A stretch of 64,000 bases of DNA from Methanolobus sp. (GTDB lineage: Archaea; Halobacteriota; Methanosarcinia; Methanosarcinales; Methanosarcinaceae), in assembly GCF_016278365.1 (NCBI RefSeq), contig NZ_JADQBZ010000007.1, forward strand, positions 185,818 through 249,817, written 5' to 3'. The first letter of the stretch is position 1; each line of letters starts with the position of its first letter. The notes beneath the pieces were generated by a model. That model made no database searches. It saw nothing but the letters and a program-made list of their open reading frames with translations, and was not told the origin of the DNA. This document shows, in pieces, positions 8,274 through 16,734 of the stretch. The translations under genes and the position numbers were made by a program.

Positions 8274-8681
8274 TCACCCCAGCAAGCGGTCAAGCTTGTC
8301 TTCTACTTCCTCGACTGCGGACCAGTGGCCATCTTCATCGGGCTCATCTTTTTTCTTCATCGAGTAGTATATTTTTTTACCTTTCCTTTCCCTCACAAGC
8401 CATCCACCCCGATAAAGTTCATTGAGGTATTTATTCTCAATGGATCTGTGCCTGCATGTAACTACACTTACTTCATCCGCGGTACATGACTTAAGGTCAG
8501 AAACAGCGAAGAGCGACTTACGGATAGAATCAGGAACTGTTAGAAAAACAGCCATTTTATCATCGATCTGGGGCGGGGAGTAAGTTTCGATTTTCGACAG
8601 ACGCAACTCAAGGTTATTTAAACGTCTGTTTATATCATTAAGATACTCCAGGATATCGGGATCATTGTGCAGGTTAGACAT
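8274..8681 (-). CDS. Small HTH protein with N-terminal coiled coil
   Basis: A 135-residue protein. Residues 5-35 form a short coiled coil (LEYLNDINRRLNNLELRLSKIE), residues about 45-110 resemble a winged helix (SLFAVSDLKSCTADEVSVVTCRHRSIENKYLNELYRGGWLVRERKGKKIYYSM), and the tail is acidic. It precedes the ParA/MinD ATPase by a few bases. It may act as the DNA- or partner-binding partner of the ATPase, but that is inferred from position only. Confidence 0.65.
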   Translation of the reverse strand: MSNLHNDPDILEYLNDINRRLNNLELRLSKIETYSPPQIDDKMAVFLTVPDSIRKSLFAVSDLKSCTADEVSVVTCRHRSIENKYLNELYRGGWLVRERKGKKIYYSMKKKDEPDEDGHWSAVEEVEDKLDRLLG

Positions 8682-8872
8682 AAATATCAGTGCATATTGT
8701 GATTGGACTACTATGTGTAAAATTTAATAGATGTGATAATATATAAGTTTGACTAATTAGAAATCTGGAAAATATCCGAAAGCATTAAAACAGGATAGAA
8801 GTTGCCTGTGCATACACTTACTTCTCGATAAATATATAAATAGACACAGCATGGAACACATGGTGAGAAAAC

Positions 8873-9556
8873 ATGAAAAGTTCATCTTTCATAAAAGGAC
8901 TGGATGATATCCTATGCGGGGGATTTATCTCGCCGTCAACAGTCCTTGTTGCAGGGACCACCGGCACCGGCAAAACAAACCTCTGCCTGCAGTCTTTGTT
9001 CCATGCTTCCGGGAGAGGGGTGAAATGTGCATATATATCCCTGTTCTCAGGTTCAAGGGACAAGATAATATCAACCACCAGACAGCTTGATTTCTTCGAT
9101 GAACAGGTGATCACTTCCGGAATGCTTGCCATCCACTCGATCAGCACAGATATCATCGCCAAAGGAGATTTCTCCATATTCGAATACATTACTGATAATG
9201 TCCTGAGCACTTCCCCGACCATGGTTGTCATTGACACTATAACGACCCTGGAAGCAATATGCAGTACTTTTGAGGAAAGAGAGTTTCGGGGCTGTGAACT
9301 AAGGACCTTCGTTCAGAACCTGTTCATGGAATTTGAAGAAAAGGGTATATTGCTCATTGTCACCGGAGAAATAAGCCCGGAATCCATTAATGTCAGCCAC
9401 TGGTCATATATGGTGGATACAATCCTGTCCCTTGAAAAAAAAATTGCTGAGAATGGGCTTGAAAGGCATCTGGAAGTGATCAAGACACGTGGTAGCGACT
9501 TTATTCCCGGCAGGCATCCCTTTGTGATAAGCGTGAAAGGGATAGAATTGCTATAA
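8873..9556 (+). CDS. KaiC-like RecA-superfamily ATPase (single domain)
   Basis: A 227-residue single-domain KaiC-like ATPase. Walker A is GTTGTGKT at residues about 30-37, Walker B is MVVIDTITTLE near residues 112-122, and the C-terminal KTRGSDFIPGRHPFVISVKGIEL motif is typical of KaiC-like proteins. I considered ArlH (FlaH), the KaiC-like archaellum motor component, but this C-terminal motif and the absence of arlI/arlJ nearby argue against it. GGTGAG lies seven bases before the ATG. It is divergent from the HTH/ParA operon and probably belongs to the same signalling group as the cluster at 9.6-15.7 kb. Confidence 0.8.
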   Translation: MKSSSFIKGLDDILCGGFISPSTVLVAGTTGTGKTNLCLQSLFHASGRGVKCAYISLFSGSRDKIISTTRQLDFFDEQVITSGMLAIHSISTDIIAKGDFSIFEYITDNVLSTSPTMVVIDTITTLEAICSTFEEREFRGCELRTFVQNLFMEFEEKGILLIVTGEISPESINVSHWSYMVDTILSLEKKIAENGLERHLEVIKTRGSDFIPGRHPFVISVKGIELL

Positions 9557-9577
9557 AAGGAAACTGGGCTCCGGTAC

Positions 9578-10336
9578 TCAGATACAGAGGCTTTCGAGAA
9601 GAATGTCCATCTCTTCTGAAAGCTTTCGATCCAGCAGGTGTCTGGAACTGGCCAGGTATTGTTCAAAATCAAGCACATCATTCTTTGAGATAGGTTTACC
9701 CATATTTGATTTGAACTTGAGGGATTCATATGAATCAACCAGTTCAGGCATGACCATCCGCGGATAGTTACATGCAAGCTGCCTGAGAAGGAACCTGGCT
9801 TTAGGATATGGCAGGATTAAACAATCCCTGTAGCGTGGTGATATACAGTCAGTGCCGCATATGACATCAAACATCAGCCTTTCCTTAAAGAAACGAGAAG
9901 CATCAGGATTATCAGGTTTTGTTATCACATTTGATCTCAAGGTTTTAGCAGCGATAGCAAAAAGGAGTCTACCGATTCCCATGTTCCGTGAAGATGGATG
10001 AACCTCAATACTGCGGAGGAGATGAACAGAGTGCTGAACAACATTTTTCTTTCCCCTGTGTATCTTTTCAATATTATCTGACACCTTCTCAAACCGGGCA
10101 AATCCAAGAAGCCGGTTGCTGGCATCAATGGAAACGAACAGCGCATGTCCTGAGGAAACAGAGGTTTTCATCAGGAAATCATAGGGTGTTGCAAATTTAT
10201 TATGAAAATAATTGAATCCCGGCGTACTGGACAGGCCTACCTCAATCTTGAGATCGTCTACTACATCCTCCGATTCAAGCAGGCAGTAAGAGATATTCCC
10301 AGCCTTATGCAATATGCACATACCATTAACAGACAT
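9578..10336 (-). CDS. GNAT-family N-acetyltransferase
   Basis: A 252-residue protein. The central part carries a GNAT acetyl-CoA site: LLRSIEVHPSSRNMGIGRLLF (residues about 107-127) has the beta4-alpha3 motif with RNMGIG. It is followed by NVITKPDNPDASRFFKERLMF, a segment shared with the GNAT gene at 15822-16724 (ITKP-N--A-RFF), so the two are paralogues. The C-terminal 60 residues are helical and unassigned. It is the last gene of the minus-strand series beginning at 15660. The substrate is unknown; two deacetylase-family genes encoded upstream suggest a reversible acetylation pair. Confidence 0.75.
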   Translation of the reverse strand: MSVNGMCILHKAGNISYCLLESEDVVDDLKIEVGLSSTPGFNYFHNKFATPYDFLMKTSVSSGHALFVSIDASNRLLGFARFEKVSDNIEKIHRGKKNVVQHSVHLLRSIEVHPSSRNMGIGRLLFAIAAKTLRSNVITKPDNPDASRFFKERLMFDVICGTDCISPRYRDCLILPYPKARFLLRQLACNYPRMVMPELVDSYESLKFKSNMGKPISKNDVLDFEQYLASSRHLLDRKLSEEMDILLESLCI

Positions 10337-10353
10337 TTTCCCATACCGCTCTG

Positions 10354-11907
10354 TTATACGTTAGCCAGTTCCCTCAAAGTAAAATAAGTATATCTGCCCT
10401 TTTTAAAAGACAGCAGCAACTGAGCCTGCTCCATCTGACCGACAAGAGCTGATATCTCCTCAGAATCTAAACCGCATCTGGAGCTTATCTGATTCTCCAG
10501 TTGTTTCAGGGTCACAGGCCCGGAATCCTTTATTTCTTCAAGGACCATCTGCTCAATATGCCCAGAAGAGAACTCATCTGTACATGTATTCCGGGTACTC
10601 CCATTTTCAGACCTGAGCCGGACGAGCTCCTCTCGCACATTTAAAATATCTGCATGGATGTCTTGTATCTTTTCGGAGTCATGTATGGACTGGAGCACCT
10701 GCTGCTGCATATGTTCAAGAGTAATGTTGATCTCATCCCGCAAAGAAGCAACAGCTTCAGAGATAGTAAGCACCTCATCACGGTTCACTTTTAAATCCAT
10801 ACTCTCTTTAAGTGAAACCAGGTCAGATTGAAGTGCTTCAGGAGGTTCCTGAAAAGGAGACACAGTTGCAGTGTTATCCAGAGTGCGGAACTCCTCAAGG
10901 GTTTTGCCTAGTTTCCGTAATGCCTTTGTGTGGAGGTTTACTGCTTTTGTAATATTCTTCATCTGGGATTTGATCTCTTCGATTCCCTCTGCATGTGACC
11001 TGGTATCTTCGAGCTGGTTGTTCTGAAGCTCGGCCATGAATTGCATGTTCTCTGTCAGGTTTGTAAGTTCTTCAGTTATAACCGGCAACCTGGAAGATAT
11101 CTTTTCAATGGACTTGTCATGGGAAACGACTTTTTGTACAGTATATTCCCGGCTGCCGGTTTCGACAAAAGACCTGAAGTCCTGTGAGCTAAAATTAGGA
11201 ACCGCCTGGGACAATATCTTAAAAAGTTCAATATAGGTTGCATGGATCTGTTTTATTGAGACGAGCTTTGAGGACACGGCATCTGAGAGCCCCCTGACAA
11301 GGAATATTCCATTCTCAAACCTGAAAAAGTCAACTCCTGCACTGAACTGACGGACCTTATCCCTGGTATTCTCGACAATCTCTGACGATTCCCTGTCACC
11401 GAATATATTCAGCATGGCAGCATACAGATCGTTCAGGGTTTTGGCATAAGTTATCTCAAGCACATCGGGAGGGACCTTTGCAGCGTCAAGCGTTTCAGCA
11501 CTGAGTGAATCCTCTGACTTTACGATCCTTCTGAGGCGTTTAGAGAATACATCGAAATCCCTTCTTAATTGTCTGAACTCAGCCTGCGGGGACATTTTAG
11601 ACAACTCGGTGTGGATAGAAGAGATCGAACCGCCATGTTCACTGAATCCCTCGCTCACTTGCACCCGGAGCTCTTCTAATTCCCTCTCAAAGAGTGCCAG
11701 TTTCTCCTCCATTTCCCGGTGCCTGGAGTCAGAAACAGATGCATTTCCCATGTAAGGGGATTTTTTGGATATCTCAGCTTCTTTCCCAGAGCATTCCTCG
11801 TTGTACTCGTGACCCTGAAGGCTCCCTGCACCGTCATCAGCACAGTCAGAAGCAGGGGACGCAGGATTATCCTCTGCTTGAGTCCTGGCACATATCTCGC
11901 TACCCAT
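10354..11907 (-). CDS. Long coiled-coil protein with C-terminal winged-helix-like domain
   Basis: A 517-residue cytoplasmic protein without membrane segments. Residues about 50-130 and 290-440 show heptad-like helical repeats (for example REMEEKLALFERELEELRVQVSEG and DILNVREELVRLRSEN). Residues about 150-280 are a globular helical region. The last 65 residues (MVLEEIKDSGPVTLKQLENQISSRCGLDSEEISALVGQM) look like a winged helix. It is not an ArlCDE homologue that I can recognise. It lies in one operon with Roadblock-like and KaiC-like genes; a scaffold or receptor-adaptor role would fit. The start has GGTGG and ATG at sensible spacing. Confidence 0.7.
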   Translation of the reverse strand: MGSEICARTQAEDNPASPASDCADDGAGSLQGHEYNEECSGKEAEISKKSPYMGNASVSDSRHREMEEKLALFERELEELRVQVSEGFSEHGGSISSIHTELSKMSPQAEFRQLRRDFDVFSKRLRRIVKSEDSLSAETLDAAKVPPDVLEITYAKTLNDLYAAMLNIFGDRESSEIVENTRDKVRQFSAGVDFFRFENGIFLVRGLSDAVSSKLVSIKQIHATYIELFKILSQAVPNFSSQDFRSFVETGSREYTVQKVVSHDKSIEKISSRLPVITEELTNLTENMQFMAELQNNQLEDTRSHAEGIEEIKSQMKNITKAVNLHTKALRKLGKTLEEFRTLDNTATVSPFQEPPEALQSDLVSLKESMDLKVNRDEVLTISEAVASLRDEINITLEHMQQQVLQSIHDSEKIQDIHADILNVREELVRLRSENGSTRNTCTDEFSSGHIEQMVLEEIKDSGPVTLKQLENQISSRCGLDSEEISALVGQMEQAQLLLSFKKGRYTYFTLRELANV

Positions 11908-11922
11908 CCTAGTACCACCACT

Positions 11923-12702
11923 TCATACAAACGACTCCAGTTTGTGTTTTATATCCGGGATCCACTCCGCCTCACACACATCAGCAACATAATCCCCATG
12001 CAGAGGGCGTATCTGGTCCCTGATGATCATCTCGACAAGCAAAGGCCAGAGGTCTTCTGTCATCCACTTGGGAGAAGAGGCGATCTCATTGAAGGCCATT
12101 GCAAGTGTAGGCTCCACCTCACCCCTGCCCATGACACCCGTAATCTTCTCCTTGATGTCAGCAAGTATCTCCATATTCTTTTTATATTCCGAAGACTGAG
12201 TGTACATCTCATTGAACACGATCTTGGCAAGTATGCGCAGTTCTGAAGCTACCTCTTCCGAATAATTCGATAGCTGGTCGGCCGTCATTGGACGTTGCTC
12301 AAATATGTGTTGTATGACCTCCCTTGCAACCTGTATCTTATGCATATCATCGGAAAGGTCAGCCTTACCCGCAAAAAGAGATATCAGGAGTGCACCTCTT
12401 CCCACGGATGAGAAGATGACAGTCCCAAAATCATATTCTATTACCGACTGCTTAAGTCCCATAGCAAGTTGCTGGCTTACATGCAGCAGATTGTGGCTGA
12501 TGAGATTTGTCAGCTCAAATATCTTGGGACCTATACTATCAGGGATATACGAAGCGTATATTCTGCCATCTGCACCTGCAAATAGCAATACGTCGGCATC
12601 ACTGGACTCATAGGTCCGTTTTAACTGTGAAACCAGGGCAAACTTCAGAAGAGATACATCTTCCAGGTCTTCCTTTGTCTTTTTAACCACCAAGTTCACC
12701 AC
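11923..12702 (-). CDS. Roadblock/LC7-like domain protein
   Basis: A 259-residue protein. Residues about 15-125 resemble a Roadblock/LC7 (profilin-like) domain, with the pattern SDADVLLFAGADGRIYASYIPD, a helix, then VIEYDFGTVIFSSVGRGALLISLFAG. The C-terminal half is helical. Roadblock domains regulate nucleotide-binding partners; here the KaiC-like ATPase gene lies 11 bases upstream, a likely partner. No ATG occurs at the start: GTG codons at 12702 and 12690 and a TTG are possible, and GGTGA favours 12690. Confidence 0.7.
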   Translation of the reverse strand: MVNLVVKKTKEDLEDVSLLKFALVSQLKRTYESSDADVLLFAGADGRIYASYIPDSIGPKIFELTNLISHNLLHVSQQLAMGLKQSVIEYDFGTVIFSSVGRGALLISLFAGKADLSDDMHKIQVAREVIQHIFEQRPMTADQLSNYSEEVASELRILAKIVFNEMYTQSSEYKKNMEILADIKEKITGVMGRGEVEPTLAMAFNEIASSPKWMTEDLWPLLVEMIIRDQIRPLHGDYVADVCEAEWIPDIKHKLESFV

Positions 12703-12712
12703 TTCTGTACTA

Positions 12713-13768
12713 TTACTGTATCATCTCTTCCAGATCACGGAGATTCTCGATCTCTATCAGGCCTTCTTCTTCAGGCTCCGCGACAACGGATTCAATCGGA
12801 GCTTTCACTGACAATTCCTTCAGGTCAAGCTGTATGTCAGAAGGCTTGCTCTCTTCTTTTCGTCGGGCGATCTCATCTTTGGTAAGCGCATCAGTAAGTC
12901 CCTGGGATTCGAAGAATATCTGCAGTGTTTCCTTAGGTGAGAATGGATAGGACCAATTCTCTTTGACATAGGCAAGACGCTCAAGCACTGTTTCGTTGGC
13001 ACCAAGGTCTGCAGCTGTCCTTATAGCCTTGTTGAACAGATCGTCATACTTACGCATGTCTTCAGCTGACAACAGCGGAGTGGTACGCACTACAACCCCG
13101 ATACCTCGCACGAATATGTAAGGATACACTTCCTCACCATGCCGTGTGGCACGCATTTTTATAATCTCCAAAGCCCTGTTGAAAGCACCGCCTATAGGGC
13201 GATAGGTAAGGTGGACTGCACCATCGGACATGTATATGGGTATAAGTACATCTTCGCCTATGGTCTCACCCGGAGCTGCATGCTCCTCGGTTGTTATCAG
13301 GACCGGACCCAGTTGCTTTAGAGTATAGAACAGCTTGGTGATTACCTCACGCTGCTCCTGCTTATCCTGGATAGCCCATGTAAGAGGCGTCAGGGGATCG
13401 ATAACAACACGTGTCTTCACAGAGAAGTTCTTGTTCATCTCCACCAGTGCAGGCAGCTGCTCATCTACAAGCTTTACAAAATCCTTGCCCTTTGAATGGA
13501 AAAAGAATAACTCTTTTTCGTAATACTTATCCAGATTGAAACCAAGCATCTTTGCTTCACGCATTATCTGCTCAGGTGGCTCTTCCATGCTGATATAAAG
13601 ACCATTCTCACCGTGTTCCAGCCCGTAATTAAGATACTGCATGGCAAAGGTAGATTTACCCGTACCACTTGAGCCAACAACAAGCAAGGTAGTATTATCT
13701 CTGACACCGCCTTCAATGACCCTGTCAAGACCTGCTATCCCGGTTGGGATCCTTCTCTCTCTGCTCAT
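12713..13768 (-). CDS. KaiC-like ATPase with C-terminal extension
   Basis: A 351-residue protein. Residues 1-240 are a KaiC-like RecA domain: RIPTGIAGLDRVIEGG at 6-21, Walker A GSSGTGKST at about 32-40, the catalytic-glutamate region ISMEEPPEQ near 60, Walker B VVIDPLTPL near 120, and KMRATRHGEEVYPYIFVRGIGV at about 203-224. The remaining 110 residues are helical and acidic, with no second ATPase domain. Its ATG overlaps the stop of the Sm-like gene (ATGA), and the Roadblock-like gene follows directly. Such ATPases act as signalling or assembly switches in archaea; the partner here is inferred to be the Roadblock-like protein. Confidence 0.88.
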   Translation of the reverse strand: MSRERRIPTGIAGLDRVIEGGVRDNTTLLVVGSSGTGKSTFAMQYLNYGLEHGENGLYISMEEPPEQIMREAKMLGFNLDKYYEKELFFFHSKGKDFVKLVDEQLPALVEMNKNFSVKTRVVIDPLTPLTWAIQDKQEQREVITKLFYTLKQLGPVLITTEEHAAPGETIGEDVLIPIYMSDGAVHLTYRPIGGAFNRALEIIKMRATRHGEEVYPYIFVRGIGVVVRTTPLLSAEDMRKYDDLFNKAIRTAADLGANETVLERLAYVKENWSYPFSPKETLQIFFESQGLTDALTKDEIARRKEESKPSDIQLDLKELSVKAPIESVVAEPEEEGLIEIENLRDLEEMIQ

Positions 13769-14100
13769 TCACATACCTCAAAGTCGATCGATTCAGGTTC
13801 ATTTGCCTTCAATTCTCCCATTTCAACGGAAAGGATCAATGATTCATTACTATCAAAGGGAAAACTTTTCTCTACATATATAGCCTCGATCGAGGAGCCC
13901 ATCACCAGCATATGATCGCTTATGTCAACCCATCCTAAATCGTTCTTCTTAACAACCTTTTTCAGCAGGATATTATTGGTTTTTGCATCCATACCTGCAC
14001 ATTCTCCCCTGTAATGTGATGATGGCGTAATAACACGGACCATTTTACCGATGAAATCTGAAAGATAATCATCCATGGAATCTTTTTTTGAACCGGACAT
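13765..14100 (-). CDS. Sm-like (LSm) fold protein
   Basis: A 111-residue protein. Residues about 12-75 match the two-part Sm pattern: an Sm1-like stretch (LSDFIGKMVRVITPS, then YRGECAGMDAKTNNILLKKV) and an Sm2-like stretch (HMLVMGSSIEAIYVE), where normal archaeal Sm proteins have a sequence like V-IRGDNI-YI. The tail is acidic. Archaeal Sm proteins form rings that bind RNA, but here the gene sits in a KaiC/Roadblock/CheF-like operon, so the fold may serve protein binding instead. Start: ATG with GAGGTC at good spacing. The stop overlaps the KaiC-like start. Confidence 0.6.
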   Translation of the reverse strand: MSGSKKDSMDDYLSDFIGKMVRVITPSSHYRGECAGMDAKTNNILLKKVVKKNDLGWVDISDHMLVMGSSIEAIYVEKSFPFDSNESLILSVEMGELKANEPESIDFEVCE

Positions 14101-14113
14101 TATGTGACCTCTT

Positions 14114-15031
14114 CTAACCTTTCTTCATCTTAGCCATAAGTTCGGCAAAACTGTCTGCTTTCTTAGCTTCTTCCGGAATCTCTACACTCCTTTCCGGTGC
14201 TACCTGCATGGCAGGCTGTGGCGGTACCGGAGCACTAGCCTGGACTTTTTGTGCCATTGCACCAAAGGCCGATCCAAAAGTATTGTGAGTTGAAGCTATA
14301 GATGCAAGCTCTTCCTGTGCTTTCCATGGCGGATCGAATATTTTCTCCGGCTTTTTCATGTTAGCTGCAAACTGCATGTAAGCGTGACCTATCTCAGAAA
14401 GCTTTCCACTATCCAATAGTTTATATATTGTAAGTGCCCTGACCCTCTCCACAAGCTCATTTTCATCAACTTGCGGCCTGATACCTGAAAGGATCATCTT
14501 GTCATTCTCATCGAGCAGGACCTGATAGGCAGATATTGGCTGGAGGGCTACTTTGAACTTACAGACCTGATCACCATTCTTGATGCATTCGATCTCCTCG
14601 ACCGAGCATTCCAGCTCAAGCTCTTCGGTAAAGAACCTGTAAAGAGCGTCAGTGGTCGCAACACACACTTTCTGGTTATTCAGGGCAGGGTAACAATTAC
14701 AGACAGGATTGTTCGGAACCGCAAAAATGTAATTCATCGGAGCGTATGATATCAACTGCATCGACCCCAGGCCTGCTTCCGCAAAGAGCTTGACATGGAA
14801 ATTATATAGAGCAGTTGATTTGATGGCATCGATCGTGAATGACTTCAGAAGCTTTCGCGTCTCCTTCCAGGGAACTTTTGCCAGAGGGAACCTGTCGCTG
14901 ATGTTCTGCTGTATCTTAAGCAACGCACCAAAAACACCCATGGATTGTGCAAAGCTACCTTCATTCATCGGAGGCGTTCCACCTGGCGAAGCGGTCATGA
15001 ACGGGGGCAGGCCGGGAGGAACATCACTCAT
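14114..15031 (-). CDS. V4R-like sensory domain protein
   Basis: A 305-residue cytoplasmic protein. The N-terminus is rich in Pro and Gly. Residues about 50-190 resemble a V4R (4-vinyl-reductase-type) domain: TALYNFHVKLFAEAGLGSM, then CNCYPALNNQKVC, and the hallmark C-terminal strand pair ELECSVEEIECIKNGDQVCKFKV. V4R domains bind small ligands or metals through such cysteines and act as sensors in archaeal regulators. The C-terminal 100 residues are helical with an Ala/Pro/Gln-rich linker. A GGAGGTGG site precedes the ATG. It is probably the sensory input for the KaiC-like and CheF-like neighbours. Confidence 0.65.
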   Translation of the reverse strand: MSDVPPGLPPFMTASPGGTPPMNEGSFAQSMGVFGALLKIQQNISDRFPLAKVPWKETRKLLKSFTIDAIKSTALYNFHVKLFAEAGLGSMQLISYAPMNYIFAVPNNPVCNCYPALNNQKVCVATTDALYRFFTEELELECSVEEIECIKNGDQVCKFKVALQPISAYQVLLDENDKMILSGIRPQVDENELVERVRALTIYKLLDSGKLSEIGHAYMQFAANMKKPEKIFDPPWKAQEELASIASTHNTFGSAFGAMAQKVQASAPVPPQPAMQVAPERSVEIPEEAKKADSFAELMAKMKKG

Positions 15032-15072
15032 ACTGCCACCTCCGCGGCAGGAAAGCTTTAAAGTGACACATC

Positions 15073-15660
15073 TTACATCATCTCCATAATCTGTTTCTTG
15101 CCTTCTTCTGTCAGGGTGCCGGAGTTATCACACAACTTCTGATCCCTAAGGCTCTTGAAACTGTCAGACAGTGTCTGGCTGTCAGCTCCGGTGAAGAATG
15201 CAAGTTTTTGCAGGTCGTTTACACCTGTGTACAACATATACAGTAATTTTTTATCAATATCAGAAAGGGACTGTTTCTTTGCAGGAGTGCCACATATTGG
15301 CTGAAGATATGTCTTTAAAGTGTTAATCACAGCCTCGTTACCTGCTAACAGGGCAACTGCCGGAGAGGTTGCGCCCTGAATGACACTGGATGCCTGTACG
15401 TAATCTATTATGAGAACATGAGAAGTGCCAATGGACCTTTGAGCCTTCATTTTTATAGAGTCCGTAACCTCCCTGCCTATCATTGTGATGTTCTGCAAAG
15501 GTATCGTTGACCAGCCCCCACCTTCCGAGAACCAGAGATTAAGATTGGTCAGATAAAGGACACCTTTTTCCCAGTTATCTGAATACAGGGAGTTGCCCAT
15601 CATCACAGCCTTGAAAATATATGTTAGATCTACTTTTGCTATACCCTGCTCTTGAGCCAT
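15073..15660 (-). CDS. CheF-like archaeal taxis protein
   Basis: A 195-residue protein. Residues about 8-125 have the pattern of CheF-arch proteins: a PH-like barrel with W-KGVLYLTNLNLWFSEGGG and STIPLQNITMIGRE. Residues 130-195 form a winged-helix-like end (KKLLYMLYTGVNDLQKLAFFTGADSQTL). CheF in haloarchaea links the Che proteins to the archaellum motor switch. No cheA, cheY or cheW lies in the window, so this may be a paralogue working with the KaiC/Roadblock/V4R set. It is the first gene of a minus-strand operon, with a promoter in the 161-base A/T-rich spacer upstream. Confidence 0.6.
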   Translation of the reverse strand: MAQEQGIAKVDLTYIFKAVMMGNSLYSDNWEKGVLYLTNLNLWFSEGGGWSTIPLQNITMIGREVTDSIKMKAQRSIGTSHVLIIDYVQASSVIQGATSPAVALLAGNEAVINTLKTYLQPICGTPAKKQSLSDIDKKLLYMLYTGVNDLQKLAFFTGADSQTLSDSFKSLRDQKLCDNSGTLTEEGKKQIMEMM

Positions 15661-15821
15661 GAGTCTACACCTAATATTTGACCTTAATAACTAATATATA
15701 AAGATAATTATAATTAAACTATCTATGTACTACGTCTATTAATACTCTTCTATTTTAATAATAATATAAAATGAACCCGGGAGAAACACACTCATCCAGA
15801 GTATGTGAATGGAACTTCCGG
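15661..15821 (-). promoter_or_regulatory. Promoter region of the CheF-like/KaiC operon
   Basis: This A/T-rich spacer contains AT-only tracts near 15690-15715 and 15745-15768 on the minus strand that suit a TATA box. GGTGTAGAC lies before the ATG at 15660. It separates the upstream deacetylase/GNAT genes from the CheF-like operon. Confidence 0.4.
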
Positions 15822-16724
15822 TCAGCCAGTCTTTTTCAGTGGAAGGAAATAGCGCTCTTTTTTGCAGGACGTACATACAAAAGCGGTTCCGGGCTTTTTA
15901 CCGTCCAGGAGGAATTTATCAGCCATATTTTCACCGCATTCACACGAGGAGAGCATTTTTTGGTTCCCGATAAATCCTTCCTGTACATCTCCGGCTATGG
16001 ATGAAAGAGAATCACTTTGCAGAGCTACCTCAACTGCACTACCTTTTTCATGCTCTGCAATGCCTTTAATTTCATTCCCGGGTTGATCAGCACCCTTACT
16101 CATGTTCCCGACCTTACAGGTTGCAGGAACAGGTAGTTGAGGTTCTTTATGGGTAGCAGGCGTTTCCTTGGGAAACAATTTCATTTTACAGGCGGCTGTC
16201 CAGTCCTGAACCACACCCATGCCATCAAGAGACAGGCTAAGTTTAGTACCCTCATCAAGTATTAAATAACCCGGATGATCTGCCAGCTCAATAGGGTAAT
16301 TCTTCGCAGGCAAACTGAAATTCAATGAACTGAAGAACCTCTTAGCCTCCAGATTCACGGGTTTTGTGATCATATGGCCCGGGAGGATTCTGGAGATAAG
16401 GATGAAAAGGGCGCGACCAAGGCCCTTATGGGAGAGGAGAGGAGAGATCTCGATTGCGCGGAGCACAAATATTGGCCTTCTGTCACTGGAAGGCTTGCTC
16501 CAGCTCTCATTCATCGACCAGCCTACGATATGATTATCCCGCACCGCCACAATAAGATATACTGTCGGCCTCTTAAGCCAGCTTTTGAAGTTTGCCATGT
16601 AGTCCGACATGCCAAGGTGCTTTTTAAAATAAGTGAACTCTCCGATTTCCAGCTTATCAAGCTCAAAAGGATGTTCAAGGACACAAAAACGTACTCCTTC
16701 GGCATTTTTTGCAATTTCGATCAT
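15822..16724 (-). CDS. GNAT acetyltransferase fused to a zinc-ribbon-like tail
   Basis: A 300-residue protein. The N-terminal 165 residues form a GNAT domain: ILRAIEISPLLSHKGLGRALFILISR (about 85-110) holds the acetyl-CoA loop with HKGLGRA, followed by HMITKPVNLEAKRFFSSLNF, shared with the GNAT gene at 9578. Residues about 170-250 are a low-complexity linker. The last 45 residues have CECG and CTSCKK, a CxC/CxxC zinc-ribbon-like knuckle pair. It lies immediately downstream of two deacetylase-family genes in the same direction, so acetylation and deacetylation of one target is plausible. The substrate is unknown. Confidence 0.72.
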   Translation of the reverse strand: MIEIAKNAEGVRFCVLEHPFELDKLEIGEFTYFKKHLGMSDYMANFKSWLKRPTVYLIVAVRDNHIVGWSMNESWSKPSSDRRPIFVLRAIEISPLLSHKGLGRALFILISRILPGHMITKPVNLEAKRFFSSLNFSLPAKNYPIELADHPGYLILDEGTKLSLSLDGMGVVQDWTAACKMKLFPKETPATHKEPQLPVPATCKVGNMSKGADQPGNEIKGIAEHEKGSAVEVALQSDSLSSIAGDVQEGFIGNQKMLSSCECGENMADKFLLDGKKPGTAFVCTSCKKERYFLPLKKTG

Positions 16725-16734
16725 ATGGAAACAC

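Noticed and set aside
8873..9556. ArlH (FlaH) identity for the small KaiC-like ATPase
   Set aside because: The C-terminal K-RGSDF motif is KaiC-like and no arlI or arlJ gene is nearby.
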